From: Arenivirga flava
GTDB taxonomy: Bacteria; Actinomycetota; Actinomycetes; Actinomycetales; Microbacteriaceae
DNA: 64,000 nucleotides
Assembly (NCBI RefSeq): GCF_030161575.1
Contig: NZ_BSUL01000001.1
Span: 1,364,001 to 1,428,000, forward strand
Direction of reading: 5' to 3'
A program made the position numbers and the translations under genes. The first letter of the stretch is position 1; each line of letters starts with the position of its first letter. This document shows positions 17,040 to 27,595 of this stretch, one piece after another. Under the pieces are notes generated by a model. It was not told the DNA's origin. It ran no database searches and saw only the letters and a list, made by a program, of their open reading frames with translations.

Positions 17040-18023
17040 CCGGCCCTGCTCCGAGGGGTAGCGGAGCCCGATCCGTTCGCGGATGCGGTCCATCACGCGC
17101 ATGATCGCCACGCTCTCCGAGGGCGGTAGCACCTCGCTCTCGCCGCCGTCGCGGATCAGGCGCTCCATCTCGAGCGCCTGGAAGCGGTAGCCGCGCTCCA
17201 CGCGCTGCTCGAAGACCTCGACGACGCTGCCGCTCGAGTCGTAGACCGTGAAGCCGGTCGGCGCGTAGAAGGCACCGTCGATCTCGACGTAGCCGTCCGT
17301 GCCGACCACGGAGGCCCGGGTGGAGCCCTTCGTGTCGAGCGCCGCCTGCAGCAGCGCCTGCCGGCCGTCGGCGGTGCCGAGCACGATCGCCGTCTGCCGG
17401 TCGACCCCCGTCTCGGTGAACGCGGCGTGCGCGAGCACGGTCTCGGGCTCTCCCAGGACCGACCAGGCGAACGAGACCGGGTAGATGCCGAGGTCGAGCA
17501 GCGCACCGCCGCCGAGCGCGGGGTCCTGCAGGCGGTGGCCCGGGTCCTGCGGCAGGCGCTGCGCGTGATCGGCGATGACCGTGCGCACCTCGCCGAGCAG
17601 ACCGCTGTCGAGGATCTCGCGCAGTCGCACCATGTGCGGCAGCCAGCGGGTCCACATCGCCTCGAGCACGACCAGCCCGCGTTCCGCGGCCAGCTCGACG
17701 ACCCGCTCCGCCTCATCGGCCTTCAGCGTGAACGGCTTCTCGACCAGCACGTGCTTGCCGGCGCGCAATGCCAGCTCGGCGTGCTCGGCGTGGAACGGAT
17801 GCGGGCTCGCCACGTACACGACGTCGACGTCCGCATCCGCCACCAGCTCCTCGTAGGAGCCGTGCGCGGTCGGCACCTCGTGCCGCTCCGCGAACGAGGC
17901 CGCGGCGTTCGCGCGACGCGAGCCGACCGCCGCGAGCCGGAGGCCGCTCCCCCGCAGGTCGTCGGCGAACACGCCGGCGATGTGCCCCGTGCCCAGGATG
18001 CCCCAGCCGATCCGATCGGTCAT
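17037..18023 (-). CDS. Gfo/Idh/MocA family oxidoreductase
   Basis: NAD(P)-dependent sugar or polyol dehydrogenase family member of 328 aa. The Rossmann motif is WGILGTGHIAGVFADDL (about residues 6-22). The characteristic EKPFTLKADEAERVVELA (about 93) has the conserved Lys-Pro. The C-terminal alpha/beta domain contains GGGALLDLGIYPVSFA, which supplies the catalytic Asp and nearby residues. The ATG at 18023 is preferred to longer frames because GGAGGGGG lies 7 nt upstream and the family starts here. The substrate is unknown. It is 43 bases downstream of the CAP gene. Confidence 0.92.
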   Translation of the reverse strand: MTDRIGWGILGTGHIAGVFADDLRGSGLRLAAVGSRRANAAASFAERHEVPTAHGSYEELVADADVDVVYVASPHPFHAEHAELALRAGKHVLVEKPFTLKADEAERVVELAAERGLVVLEAMWTRWLPHMVRLREILDSGLLGEVRTVIADHAQRLPQDPGHRLQDPALGGGALLDLGIYPVSFAWSVLGEPETVLAHAAFTETGVDRQTAIVLGTADGRQALLQAALDTKGSTRASVVGTDGYVEIDGAFYAPTGFTVYDSSGSVVEVFEQRVERGYRFQALEMERLIRDGGESEVLPPSESVAIMRVMDRIRERIGLRYPSEQGR

Positions 18024-18066
18024 CGCGTCCCCCTCCGTCGGCGTCGCTCGCCGTCCGCGTGGAACC

Positions 18067-19035
18067 CTAACAGCCTCCCCAACGAGCGGATGCGCGCGTG
18101 AAGCCGTAGCCGTCGCTCGGCAGCCCGCCATGGGTCATCGCGAAGGTGATGCAGACGCCGGCGACGGACGACCCCGGCTTGTAGAGGGAGGCGCGGTGCG
18201 CGGACGAGTCCCACCACTTCTGCGCCATCGTGGCGCCGGTGTTGCCCGAGCCGCCGGCGAGGTTGCCGTCGCATCCGCGGTCGGGCACCGACTGGGAGTA
18301 GCTGTTGCTGATCGTGCCCGCGTGCCCCCACGTGCTGACCGGGTTCGGGTCTGGGTCCTCGGCCATCCAGACGAGACGGTCCTCCATGCACGAGCTGTAG
18401 CGGAAGTTGCCGTACGGCACGGGCTCCAGGCAGTTGGCGACGCGGATGGCGTTGTACGCCGCCGCGAATCCGGCCAGGTCGTCGTTCGTGGTGCGGCCGA
18501 TGCCGCTGCCGGTCGAACCACCCGGGGCGCCGCCCGCGCCGCCGCCGATCGAGGACGGGCAGACCGGAGCCGCGGGCGCGGCCTGCTGGGCCGGAGCGGC
18601 CGCGGGCTGGGCGCCGCCGCCGGACGCCGGGGCAGCGCCCCCGGAACCGACGCGCGCACCGCTGCCGGACGACCCGCCGGTGGACGCACCGCCGGGCGAG
18701 GCGCCGCCGGCCGCCGCGGCCTGCTCGGCCTGCGGCTCCTGCGTGGGCTCCGGAGTGGGCGCGGTGCTGACCTGCGCGACGTGCTCGGAGTCCTGACGGA
18801 GCCGCTCGCGCTCGGCCGCCTCGTAGGCCTCCGTGGCCTCCTCGTCGGCTGTGACCCGCACCGAGGCGCTGGAGTCGTCCGCAGCAGGCGTGGAACCGAC
18901 GTCCTGCGCCGCCGAGGCAGGCGGGGCGGTGCCCGCGTCCTGCCCGATGAAGCCGTTCGCGCCCGCGCCCATGGCGAACGTCACGACGAGCGCCATCAGC
19001 GCACCCGAACCCAGCATCGATACCCGACGACGCAT
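18067..19035 (-). CDS. Secreted CAP-domain protein
   Basis: A 322-residue exported protein. The N-terminus has two to three arginines and a hydrophobic signal segment (residues 8-28). Residues 35-165 are a low-complexity Ala/Gly/Ser/Pro linker, which may span the wall. The C-terminal ~150 residues resemble a CAP (SCP/PR-1) domain: FAAAYNAIRVANCLEPVPYG, GCDGNLAGGSGNTGATMAQK, WWDSSAHRASLYKPG, then VCITFAMTHGG. Six cysteines (one in the linker, five in the domain) suggest disulfides. The ATG has GGAG 8 nt upstream. A shared G-rich site at 19145-19162 may place it under the two-component system at 53807-55676. Confidence 0.82.
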   Translation of the reverse strand: MRRRVSMLGSGALMALVVTFAMGAGANGFIGQDAGTAPPASAAQDVGSTPAADDSSASVRVTADEEATEAYEAAERERLRQDSEHVAQVSTAPTPEPTQEPQAEQAAAAGGASPGGASTGGSSGSGARVGSGGAAPASGGGAQPAAAPAQQAAPAAPVCPSSIGGGAGGAPGGSTGSGIGRTTNDDLAGFAAAYNAIRVANCLEPVPYGNFRYSSCMEDRLVWMAEDPDPNPVSTWGHAGTISNSYSQSVPDRGCDGNLAGGSGNTGATMAQKWWDSSAHRASLYKPGSSVAGVCITFAMTHGGLPSDGYGFTRASARWGGC

Positions 19036-19144
19036 AGCGATCTCCGTTCCTGGAGTCCTACCGGACGCAATCCATCGCGTCCCGAACCCCTACCCGAAAG
19101 GAGTTCTCGCACACCGTACGACCGCGCAGGAGCGCTCTCCAAAC

Positions 19145-19174
19145 CCGGAGGTCGAAACCCCCTAGCACTGGGGG
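19145..19174 (-). promoter_or_regulatory. Candidate operator upstream of the CAP gene
   Basis: On the minus strand CCCCC-AGTGCTA-GGGGG forms a dyad (19158-19174). It continues into GGGGGTTTCGACCTCCGG (19145-19162), which matches 16 of 18 bases at 55726-55743 in front of the LuxR-type response regulator gene. It lies about 110-140 bases before the CAP start codon. Confidence 0.5.
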
Positions 19175-19216
19175 CGAGACGGCACGCTCAGCTGGACGCC
19201 GGATGGATGCGCGCGC

Positions 19217-20104
19217 TCAGAAGCCCTCGCCGATGCGCTGCAGGCGCTCGATGCGCTGCGGGATCGGCGGATGCGTGCTGAAGAGCCGGTCCATGAGGCC
19301 CGGCTTCATCGGGTCGGCGATGTACAGGTGCGCCATCGTCGCGTTCTGGCGCTGCAGCGGACGCCCGTACTGCTGCAGCTTGTCCAGCGCGCGGGCGAGC
19401 CCGTCCGGGTACCGCGTGATCTCCGCGCCCGTGGCGTCGGCGAGGTACTCGCGCTGGCGGGAGACGGCGGCCTGCACGACGGCCGCGACCAGCGGTGCGA
19501 CGATCGCGGCGACCAGCCCGAAGACGAGCAGCAGGATCTGATTGCCGCCGTTGCTGTTCGAGCGCCCGCCGCCGAAGAACGAGAGCCGCATGAAGAAGTC
19601 GGCGATGAGGCCCACCGCGACGACGAGGCCGAAGACGATGAGCGAGACCCGGATGTCGTAGTTGCGCACGTGCCCGAGCTCGTGCGCCATGACGCCCTCG
19701 AGCTCTGCGTCGTCCATGATGTCGAGCAGCCCGGTCGTCGCCGCGACGACGGCCTTCTCGGGCTTCGTGCCCGTGGCGAAGGCGTTGGGCGCCGGGTCGT
19801 CGATGACGTAGACCTTCGGCATCGGCATGCCGGTGGTGATCGCCAGGTTCTCGACGATGCGGTACAGCCGCGGCTCGTCGGCCTTCGAGATCTCCCGCGC
19901 GCCGCTCATCGACAGCGCCTGCGAGCTCGCGAGGAAGTACTGGATGGTGGCGTAGCCGCCGGCGATGACGAGGGTCGTGACGCCGTAACCCAGCGTGTTG
20001 CCGGCGAAGTAGCCGCCGATGAATCCGATCGCTCCGACGATCAGGATGAACGCCGCGATGATCAGGACGGTCTTGCGCTTGTTCGCCGCGATCGCGCGGT
20101 ACAC
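19217..20104 (-). CDS. htpX: Membrane zinc metalloprotease HtpX (M48)
   Basis: Inner-membrane protease of 295 aa involved in removing misfolded membrane proteins. Two N-terminal helices (about residues 11-30 and 38-58) precede the catalytic domain. The zinc site HELGH lies at about 140-144 in GVMAHELGHVRNYD, and the third ligand is the Glu of SRQREYLADATGAEIT. Two further hydrophobic helices lie between these motifs. The C-terminal FSTHPPIPQRIERLQRIG is typical. The GTG start has GAGG 4 nt upstream and lies 17 bases behind lemA, the usual partner of htpX. Confidence 0.94.
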   Translation of the reverse strand: MYRAIAANKRKTVLIIAAFILIVGAIGFIGGYFAGNTLGYGVTTLVIAGGYATIQYFLASSQALSMSGAREISKADEPRLYRIVENLAITTGMPMPKVYVIDDPAPNAFATGTKPEKAVVAATTGLLDIMDDAELEGVMAHELGHVRNYDIRVSLIVFGLVVAVGLIADFFMRLSFFGGGRSNSNGGNQILLLVFGLVAAIVAPLVAAVVQAAVSRQREYLADATGAEITRYPDGLARALDKLQQYGRPLQRQNATMAHLYIADPMKPGLMDRLFSTHPPIPQRIERLQRIGEGF

Positions 20105-20121
20105 GGAGCCTCAGCCAGCCG

Positions 20122-20697
20122 TCAGAACTGCACGCGCGGCGGCTCGGAGATCGCCGCCGGGTCCTCGACCTCGAAGAAGTCGCGCTCCGAGAAGCCGAGC
20201 CCCCGGGCGAAGAGCGTGTTGGGGAAGATCTTGATGCGCGTGTTGAGCTCGCGCACGCCGCCGTTGTAGAAGCGGCGCGATGCCTGGATCTTGTCCTCGG
20301 TGTCGACCAGCTCGCCCTGCAGCTGCAGGAAGTTCTGGCTGGCCTGCAGCTGCGGGTACGCCTCCGCCACGGCGAAGATGCTGCGCAGCGCCTGCTGCAT
20401 GTGGCCCTCGGCCACGCCCGCCTCGGCCGGCGTCGACGCGTTGACCGTCTCGGCGCGCGCCTGGGTGACGCTCTCGAAGACGCCGCGCTCGTGCGCCGCG
20501 TAGCCCTTCACCGTCTCGATGAGGTTGGGGATCAGATCCGCTCGACGCTTCAGCTGCACCGTGATGTCGCTCCACGCCTCGTCGACGCGCACGTTGAGCT
20601 TGACCAGCCCGTTGTACGTGGCCCAGAGGTAGATGCCGACGATGAGCGCCAGCGCGAGGACCACGCCGAGGATGACGAAGAGGGGCACCAGTTCCAT
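20122..20697 (-). CDS. LemA family protein
   Basis: A 191-residue membrane-anchored four-helix-bundle protein of the LemA family. It has an N-terminal membrane helix (residues 3-26) and the family core YNGLVKLNVRVDEAWSDITV (about 28-47), followed by LKRRADLIPNLIETVKGYA. The C-terminus has YNGGVRELNTRIKIFPNTLF. The function is not settled, but lemA-htpX pairing is common and suggests a role in membrane or envelope quality control. The ATG at 20697 is preferred because TAGAGT sits 7 nt upstream; an ATG 8 codons earlier with GGGGGA upstream is the alternative. Confidence 0.9.
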   Translation of the reverse strand: MELVPLFVILGVVLALALIVGIYLWATYNGLVKLNVRVDEAWSDITVQLKRRADLIPNLIETVKGYAAHERGVFESVTQARAETVNASTPAEAGVAEGHMQQALRSIFAVAEAYPQLQASQNFLQLQGELVDTEDKIQASRRFYNGGVRELNTRIKIFPNTLFARGLGFSERDFFEVEDPAAISEPPRVQF

Positions 20698-20704
20698 GAG
20701 GAGA

Positions 20705-20710
20705 ACTCTA
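20705..20710 (-). promoter_or_regulatory. -10 box of a leaderless lemA-htpX transcript
   Basis: TAGAGT on the minus strand lies 7 nt before the chosen lemA start codon. Confidence 0.5.
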
Positions 20711-20782
20711 GCGGGCGGCATCCGTGCGTCCCCCGGGAATCCAGGGCTGCGGGCGCCGCTCGGACCACGGTGGAGACGACCG

Positions 20783-20813
20783 GACCCCGACCCGCGCGAG
20801 GCGGGCCGGGGTC
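20783..20813 (-). terminator. Hairpin after asd
   Basis: GACCCCGACCCGC pairs with GCGGGCCGGGGTC (one mismatch) around a 5-nt loop, 14 bases beyond the asd stop. Confidence 0.65.
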
Positions 20814-20826
20814 GGAGGTTCTCCGG

Positions 20827-23199
<2,373 letters not shown>

Positions 23200-23288
23200 C
23201 TATGGCACCGTACGCACGCGGTCGGGCCGTGCGACGCCCCCGCAGCGTCGCGATCCGCCCCCGCGGACGCGGACGGGGACGGGGACGG

Positions 23289-23891
23289 TCAGGCTCGCTC
23301 GATGACCCGGCGTCCCTCGAAGGCCCGGCCGAGGGTGACCTCGTCGGCGTACTCGAGGTCGCCGCCGACCGGCAGGCCGGAGGCGAGTCGGCTGACGGTG
23401 AGGTCGTAGGTGCGCAGCAGGCGGCTGAGATAGGTCGCGGTGGCCTCGCCCTCGAGGTTCGGGTCGGTGGCGAGGATGATCTCGGTCACCTCGCCGTCGG
23501 CGAGCCGCTGCAGCAGCTCGCGGATGCGCAGGTCGTCCGGTCCGATGCCGTCGATCGGGCTGATGGCTCCGCCGAGCACGTGGTAGAGCCCGCGGAACTC
23601 GCGGGTGCGCTCGATCGCGACCACGTCCTTGGCCTCCTCGACGACGCAGATGACGGCCTGGTTGCGCCGCGGGTCCCGGCAGATGCCGCAGAGGTCCTGG
23701 TCGGCGACGTTGCCGCATCGGGTGCAGAAGCGCACCTTCTCCTTGACGGCGACCAGCACCTCGGCCAGTCGGCTCACGTCGGCGGACGGGTTCTGCAGGA
23801 TGTGGAACGCGATGCGCTGCGCCGACTTCGGGCCGACCCCCGGCAGCCGGCCGAGCTCGTCGATGAGGTCTTGGATGATCCCCTCGTACAC
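23289..23891 (-). CDS. recR: Recombination mediator RecR
   Basis: RecF-pathway mediator that helps load RecA on gapped DNA. The 200-aa protein has the helix-hairpin-helix [20 protein letters not shown] (residues 13-32), a four-Cys zinc motif beginning CTRCGN (about 57) and ending CGIC, and a Toprim domain with [15 protein letters not shown] and [19 protein letters not shown]. The length is normal. The GTG start has GAGGAG 10 nt upstream and lies just after the dnaX stop, the classical dnaX-recR arrangement. Confidence 0.95.
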   Translation of the reverse strand: MYEGIIQDLIDELGRLPGVGPKSAQRIAFHILQNPSADVSRLAEVLVAVKEKVRFCTRCGNVADQDLCGICRDPRRNQAVICVVEEAKDVVAIERTREFRGLYHVLGGAISPIDGIGPDDLRIRELLQRLADGEVTEIILATDPNLEGEATATYLSRLLRTYDLTVSRLASGLPVGGDLEYADEVTLGRAFEGRRVIERA

Positions 23892-23895
23892 GGGC

Positions 23896-26370
23896 TCACT
23901 CCTCGCTGTCGTAGGTCATGACGGGGGCTCGCGCGACGAGCGGCTGCTCCTCGACGAAGGTGGCGCCGAGCAGCTCGCGGACGACCGACTCGCCGTAGCG
24001 CTGACGCTCCCCCAGTGAGGACGTGCGCGTGGACGGCGCGTCGACGGGTTCGGGCGCACTCGGCGCGGGCTCGGCGATGCGAGCAGGCCTGCCCCAGCCG
24101 CTCGCCGCTCGCGGCGCCTCGTCGTCGGACGGTGCCGGTTCGGGTTCGTCGGGACCCGGATCGTCGTCGTCGCTCGGCGGCGGCACGTCGTCGGCAGCCC
24201 GGGCGGTCGACGGCGGCGCGACCGCGGGCGCGCCGTCCGGCTCCGCGGAGCTGGAGCGGGGCTGCGGCGCGGTCGCGGGTCGGCGCGGCTTGCTCCATCC
24301 GGACGCGACGTCGCCCGGGCCGCTCGCGGTATCGCCGTCCGGGGCATCCGCCGGCGGCTCGTGCCGCGGCAGGTAGCGCACGGTGACGCCGAAGAGCTCG
24401 ATGATGGCGGCCCGCAGGATCTCGCTGACACCGTCGGCCTGGCCCGCCGACTGCTTGAAGCGCTCGATGTCGTGCTGGCTCGGGAAGGCGAGCACGAGCA
24501 CGCCGTCCGGCCGGAGCTCGCGCACCACGGCGGTCTCGACCACCGTCCAGGCGTTGCGGTCGCGTGCGCCGACGCGCTCGAGCACCTCGAGCCAGGCATC
24601 GCGAAGCTGCTGCGTGGAGACGGGGCGCGGTTCGGCGGCCTCCGGCGTCGCGTTCTCGTCGGCGCGCTCGGACCCGCCGGCCGGGGGTGCCGTCATGGCA
24701 GCTGGCTCGGACCCGGCGGCCGTCGGCGACGTCTCATGGTCGGACGACGGGTCGGCGCTCGGCGTGGCTTCCGCGACCGCATCCGCTTCGACAGCGGCGT
24801 GCTCCGACGCGGACTGCACGTCGGCAGGCGGCTCGGCGGTATCACCCGCGGGCCGCTCGGCGGCGGGCGGCGCGGTCGGTTGCTCGGCGGGCGGCGCGGA
24901 GGCCACCGGGGCCGACTCCTCCGGCGGCTGCGGCGAAGCCGCGCGAGCGGCGGAGCCGCCCCAACCGGGCGCAGCGGGCTTGGCGGCCGGCTGCTTGGCC
25001 GCGCTGCCGCCCCAACCGGGCGCGGGCTGCCGACGAGGCGCCTGCTCGGGCGCCGGCGCCGCGGGCTCGGGCTGCGCGGGCGTCTGGGCGGATGCCGGCG
25101 CGGCGGAGGTTGGCGCACCGGAGGCCGGCGCGGCGGAGGCCGCGCGCACGGCCGGCTCGGCGCCTTGCGGCGCGGGCGTGCGCGGAGCCTCGGACGCCGG
25201 GGCCAGATCGCCCTCGACGCCGACCCGGCGCTCGAGCCGCTCGACCCGTGCGAGGGCGCCGTCGCTGCCGATGGCGGGCACGAGCACGCGGGCCATCATG
25301 AGCTCGAGGTGCAGCCGAGGCGAGGTCGCTCCGGTCATCTCGGTGAGCGCCGCGTTGACGACGTCGGCGGCGCGGGAGAGCTCGGCGGCGCCGAGCAGGG
25401 ACGCCTGATGGCCCATCGTCTCGAGCTCCTCGGGCGTCGCACCGCGCAGCACCGCCGCCGCGTTGCCGCCCGAGGCGCCCACGATGATGAGGTCGCGCAG
25501 GCGCTCGAGCAGGTCCTCGACGAAGCGACGCGGGTCCTGGCCGGTCTGCACGACGCGATCGACCGCGGCGAACACGCCCGCCGCATCCGACGACCCGATC
25601 GCGTCGACGACCTCGTCAAGCAGGGCGCCGTGCGTGTAGCCGAGCAGCGCGACGGCGCGCTCGTAACCGACCGCGTCGCCCTCCGAGCCCGCGATGAGCT
25701 GGTCGAGCAGCGAGAGGGTGTCCCGCACCGAGCCGCCGCCGGCGCGGACGACGAGCGGCAGCACGCCGGGCGCGACCGAGACGCCCTCGCTCGCGCAGAG
25801 CTCCTCGAGGTAGGCGAGCATGCCCGCGGGCGGCACCAGCCGGAACGGGTAGTGGTGGGTGCGGGAGCGGATCGTGCCGATGACCTTCTCGGGCTCGGTC
25901 GTCGCGAAGATGAACTTCACGTGCTCCGGCGGCTCCTCGACGATCTTCAGCAGCGCGTTGAAGCCGCTCGCGGTGACCATGTGGGCCTCGTCGAGGATGA
26001 AGATCTTGAAGCGGTCGCGCGCCGGCGCGAAGATCGCGCGCTCGCGCAGGTCGCGCGCGTCGTCGACGCCGCCGTGGCTCGCCGCGTCGATCTCGACGAC
26101 GTCGAGCGAGCCGCCGCCATCCCGGCCGAGCTCGACGCAGCTCGGGCAGACGCCGCAGGGGGTGTCGGTGGGGCCCTCCGCGCAGTTCAGGCAGCGGGCG
26201 AGGATGCGCGCCGACGTCGTCTTGCCGCAGCCGCGGGGGCCGCTGAAAAGATAGGCGTGATTGACACGGTCGGTGCGCAGCGCAGTGCCGAGCGGGTCGG
26301 TCACCTGCGATTGCCCGATGAGCTCCGCGAAGGTCTCGGGACGGTAGCGACGATAGAGGGCGGTGACCAC
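23896..26370 (-). CDS. dnaX: DNA polymerase III subunit gamma/tau
   Basis: Clamp-loader ATPase of the replisome. The first 380 residues are well conserved: start [20 protein letters not shown], Walker [10 protein letters not shown] (44-52), a zinc module beginning CLNCAEG, Walker B FILDEAHM, and the SRC-like motif. Residues 385-560 are an Ala/Pro/Glu-rich linker containing a duplicated PGWGGSAA block. A second conserved segment around [20 protein letters not shown] follows, then another low-complexity tail with a short terminal motif near [13 protein letters not shown]. At 824 aa it is a full tau-like protein. The GTG start at 26370 follows TACCCT by 6 nt, and the longer upstream frame is not part of the gene. 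Confidence 0.94.
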   Translation of the reverse strand: MVTALYRRYRPETFAELIGQSQVTDPLGTALRTDRVNHAYLFSGPRGCGKTTSARILARCLNCAEGPTDTPCGVCPSCVELGRDGGGSLDVVEIDAASHGGVDDARDLRERAIFAPARDRFKIFILDEAHMVTASGFNALLKIVEEPPEHVKFIFATTEPEKVIGTIRSRTHHYPFRLVPPAGMLAYLEELCASEGVSVAPGVLPLVVRAGGGSVRDTLSLLDQLIAGSEGDAVGYERAVALLGYTHGALLDEVVDAIGSSDAAGVFAAVDRVVQTGQDPRRFVEDLLERLRDLIIVGASGGNAAAVLRGATPEELETMGHQASLLGAAELSRAADVVNAALTEMTGATSPRLHLELMMARVLVPAIGSDGALARVERLERRVGVEGDLAPASEAPRTPAPQGAEPAVRAASAAPASGAPTSAAPASAQTPAQPEPAAPAPEQAPRRQPAPGWGGSAAKQPAAKPAAPGWGGSAARAASPQPPEESAPVASAPPAEQPTAPPAAERPAGDTAEPPADVQSASEHAAVEADAVAEATPSADPSSDHETSPTAAGSEPAAMTAPPAGGSERADENATPEAAEPRPVSTQQLRDAWLEVLERVGARDRNAWTVVETAVVRELRPDGVLVLAFPSQHDIERFKQSAGQADGVSEILRAAIIELFGVTVRYLPRHEPPADAPDGDTASGPGDVASGWSKPRRPATAPQPRSSSAEPDGAPAVAPPSTARAADDVPPPSDDDDPGPDEPEPAPSDDEAPRAASGWGRPARIAEPAPSAPEPVDAPSTRTSSLGERQRYGESVVRELLGATFVEEQPLVARAPVMTYDSEE

Positions 26371-26376
26371 GTAACG

Positions 26377-26382
26377 AGGGTA
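26377..26382 (-). promoter_or_regulatory. -10 box of a leaderless dnaX-recR transcript
   Basis: TACCCT on the minus strand ends 6 nt before the dnaX GTG start. Confidence 0.5.
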
Positions 26383-26413
26383 CCCGGGGCGACCGACACG
26401 GGCCGCCGCCGGA

Positions 26414-27595
26414 TCAGACGACCGCGGCCGCCTGGCGCGCGATCTCGAGCTCCTCGTCGGTGGGCACCACGAGCACCGCGATGCGGGAGTCGTCGCTGGA
26501 GATGCGGCGGACGCCGCGCTCCGGCGATGCGTTGCGCTCGGGATCGACCACGATGCCGAAGGGCTCCAGGCCGGCCAGCAGCTCTTCGCGGAGCACGGCG
26601 TCGTTCTCGCCGACCCCGGCGGTGAACACGACGGCCTGCGCGGTGCCCAGCTCGAGCAGGTAGGCGCCCAGGTAGTGGCGCAGGCGGTGGGCGTAGACGT
26701 CCAGCGCGCGCCGCGCATCCGCATCGCCGTCGTTCGCGCGGCGGCGCACGTCGCGCATGTCGCCGCTGCCTGTGAGGCCGAGCAGGCCGCTGCGCTTGTT
26801 GAGCAGGTCGTCGACCTCGGCGACCGACAGGCCGGCGCGGCGCTGGAGGTGGATGAGCACCGCCGGGTCGACGTCGCCGGAGCGGGTGCCCATCACCAGC
26901 CCCTGCAGCGGGGTCATGCCCATCGAGGTGTCGATCGAGCGGCCGTCGCGCACTGCGCAGGCGGAGGCGCCGTTGCCGAGGTGCAGCACGACGCCGGTGA
27001 AGGCGTCGTCGCCAAGGAAGGCGGCGGCGGTCTCGGAGACGAACTTGTGCGAGGTGCCGTGGAAGCCGTAGCGGCGGATGCGGTGCCGCTCGGCGAGCTC
27101 GGCATCGATCGCGTAGGTCGAGGCCGCCTCGGGGATGCTCTGGTGGAAGGCCGTGTCGAAGACGGCCACGTGCGGGACGTCGGCGAAGGCCGCGCGCGCC
27201 GCCCGGATGCCCTGCACAGCGCCCGGGTTGTGCAGCGGGGCGAGCTCGGAGAGGTCCTCGATGTTGATCTCGACGAGGTCGTTGACCACGGTCGGCTCGA
27301 AGAAGCGCTTACCGCCCTGCACCACGCGGTGGCCCACCGCGAGCAGCGGCTCGGCGGCGAGGTCGGGGCCGTGCTGCGCGAAGGCCTCGACCATGAGCGC
27401 GAAGCCGGCGGTGTGGTCGGCGACCGGCGCCACGACCTCGATGGTCTCCGCACCGGGCACCCTGTGCTCGAGCCGGCCCTGCGCCTCACCGATGCGCTCG
27501 ACGAGACCGCTCGCGAGGCGCCGCTCGCCGTCGAGCTCGAGCAGCTGGTACTTGAACGAGGAGGAGCCGCTGTTGACGACGAGGATGCGGCTCAC
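26414..27595 (-). CDS. ackA: Acetate kinase
   Basis: Interconverts acetyl phosphate and ADP with acetate and ATP. The 393-aa sequence shows the acetokinase signatures LVVNSGSSSFKYQL at the start and RRYGFHGTSHKFVS in the middle. The phosphate loop HLGNGASACAVRDG, MGMTPLQGLVMGTRSGDVD and VFTAGVGENDAVLRE follow. All are intact. The GTG start overlaps the pta stop by 4 bases (GTGA), so pta-ackA form a coupled acetate overflow/activation operon. Confidence 0.96.
   Translation of the reverse strand: MSRILVVNSGSSSFKYQLLELDGERRLASGLVERIGEAQGRLEHRVPGAETIEVVAPVADHTAGFALMVEAFAQHGPDLAAEPLLAVGHRVVQGGKRFFEPTVVNDLVEINIEDLSELAPLHNPGAVQGIRAARAAFADVPHVAVFDTAFHQSIPEAASTYAIDAELAERHRIRRYGFHGTSHKFVSETAAAFLGDDAFTGVVLHLGNGASACAVRDGRSIDTSMGMTPLQGLVMGTRSGDVDPAVLIHLQRRAGLSVAEVDDLLNKRSGLLGLTGSGDMRDVRRRANDGDADARRALDVYAHRLRHYLGAYLLELGTAQAVVFTAGVGENDAVLREELLAGLEPFGIVVDPERNASPERGVRRISSDDSRIAVLVVPTDEELEIARQAAAVV

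Noticed and set aside
26371-26724. N-terminal extension of DnaX encoded upstream of 26370
   Set aside because: The extra residues are antisense to ackA, unlike any DnaX, and a promoter box with leaderless spacing precedes the GTG at 26370.
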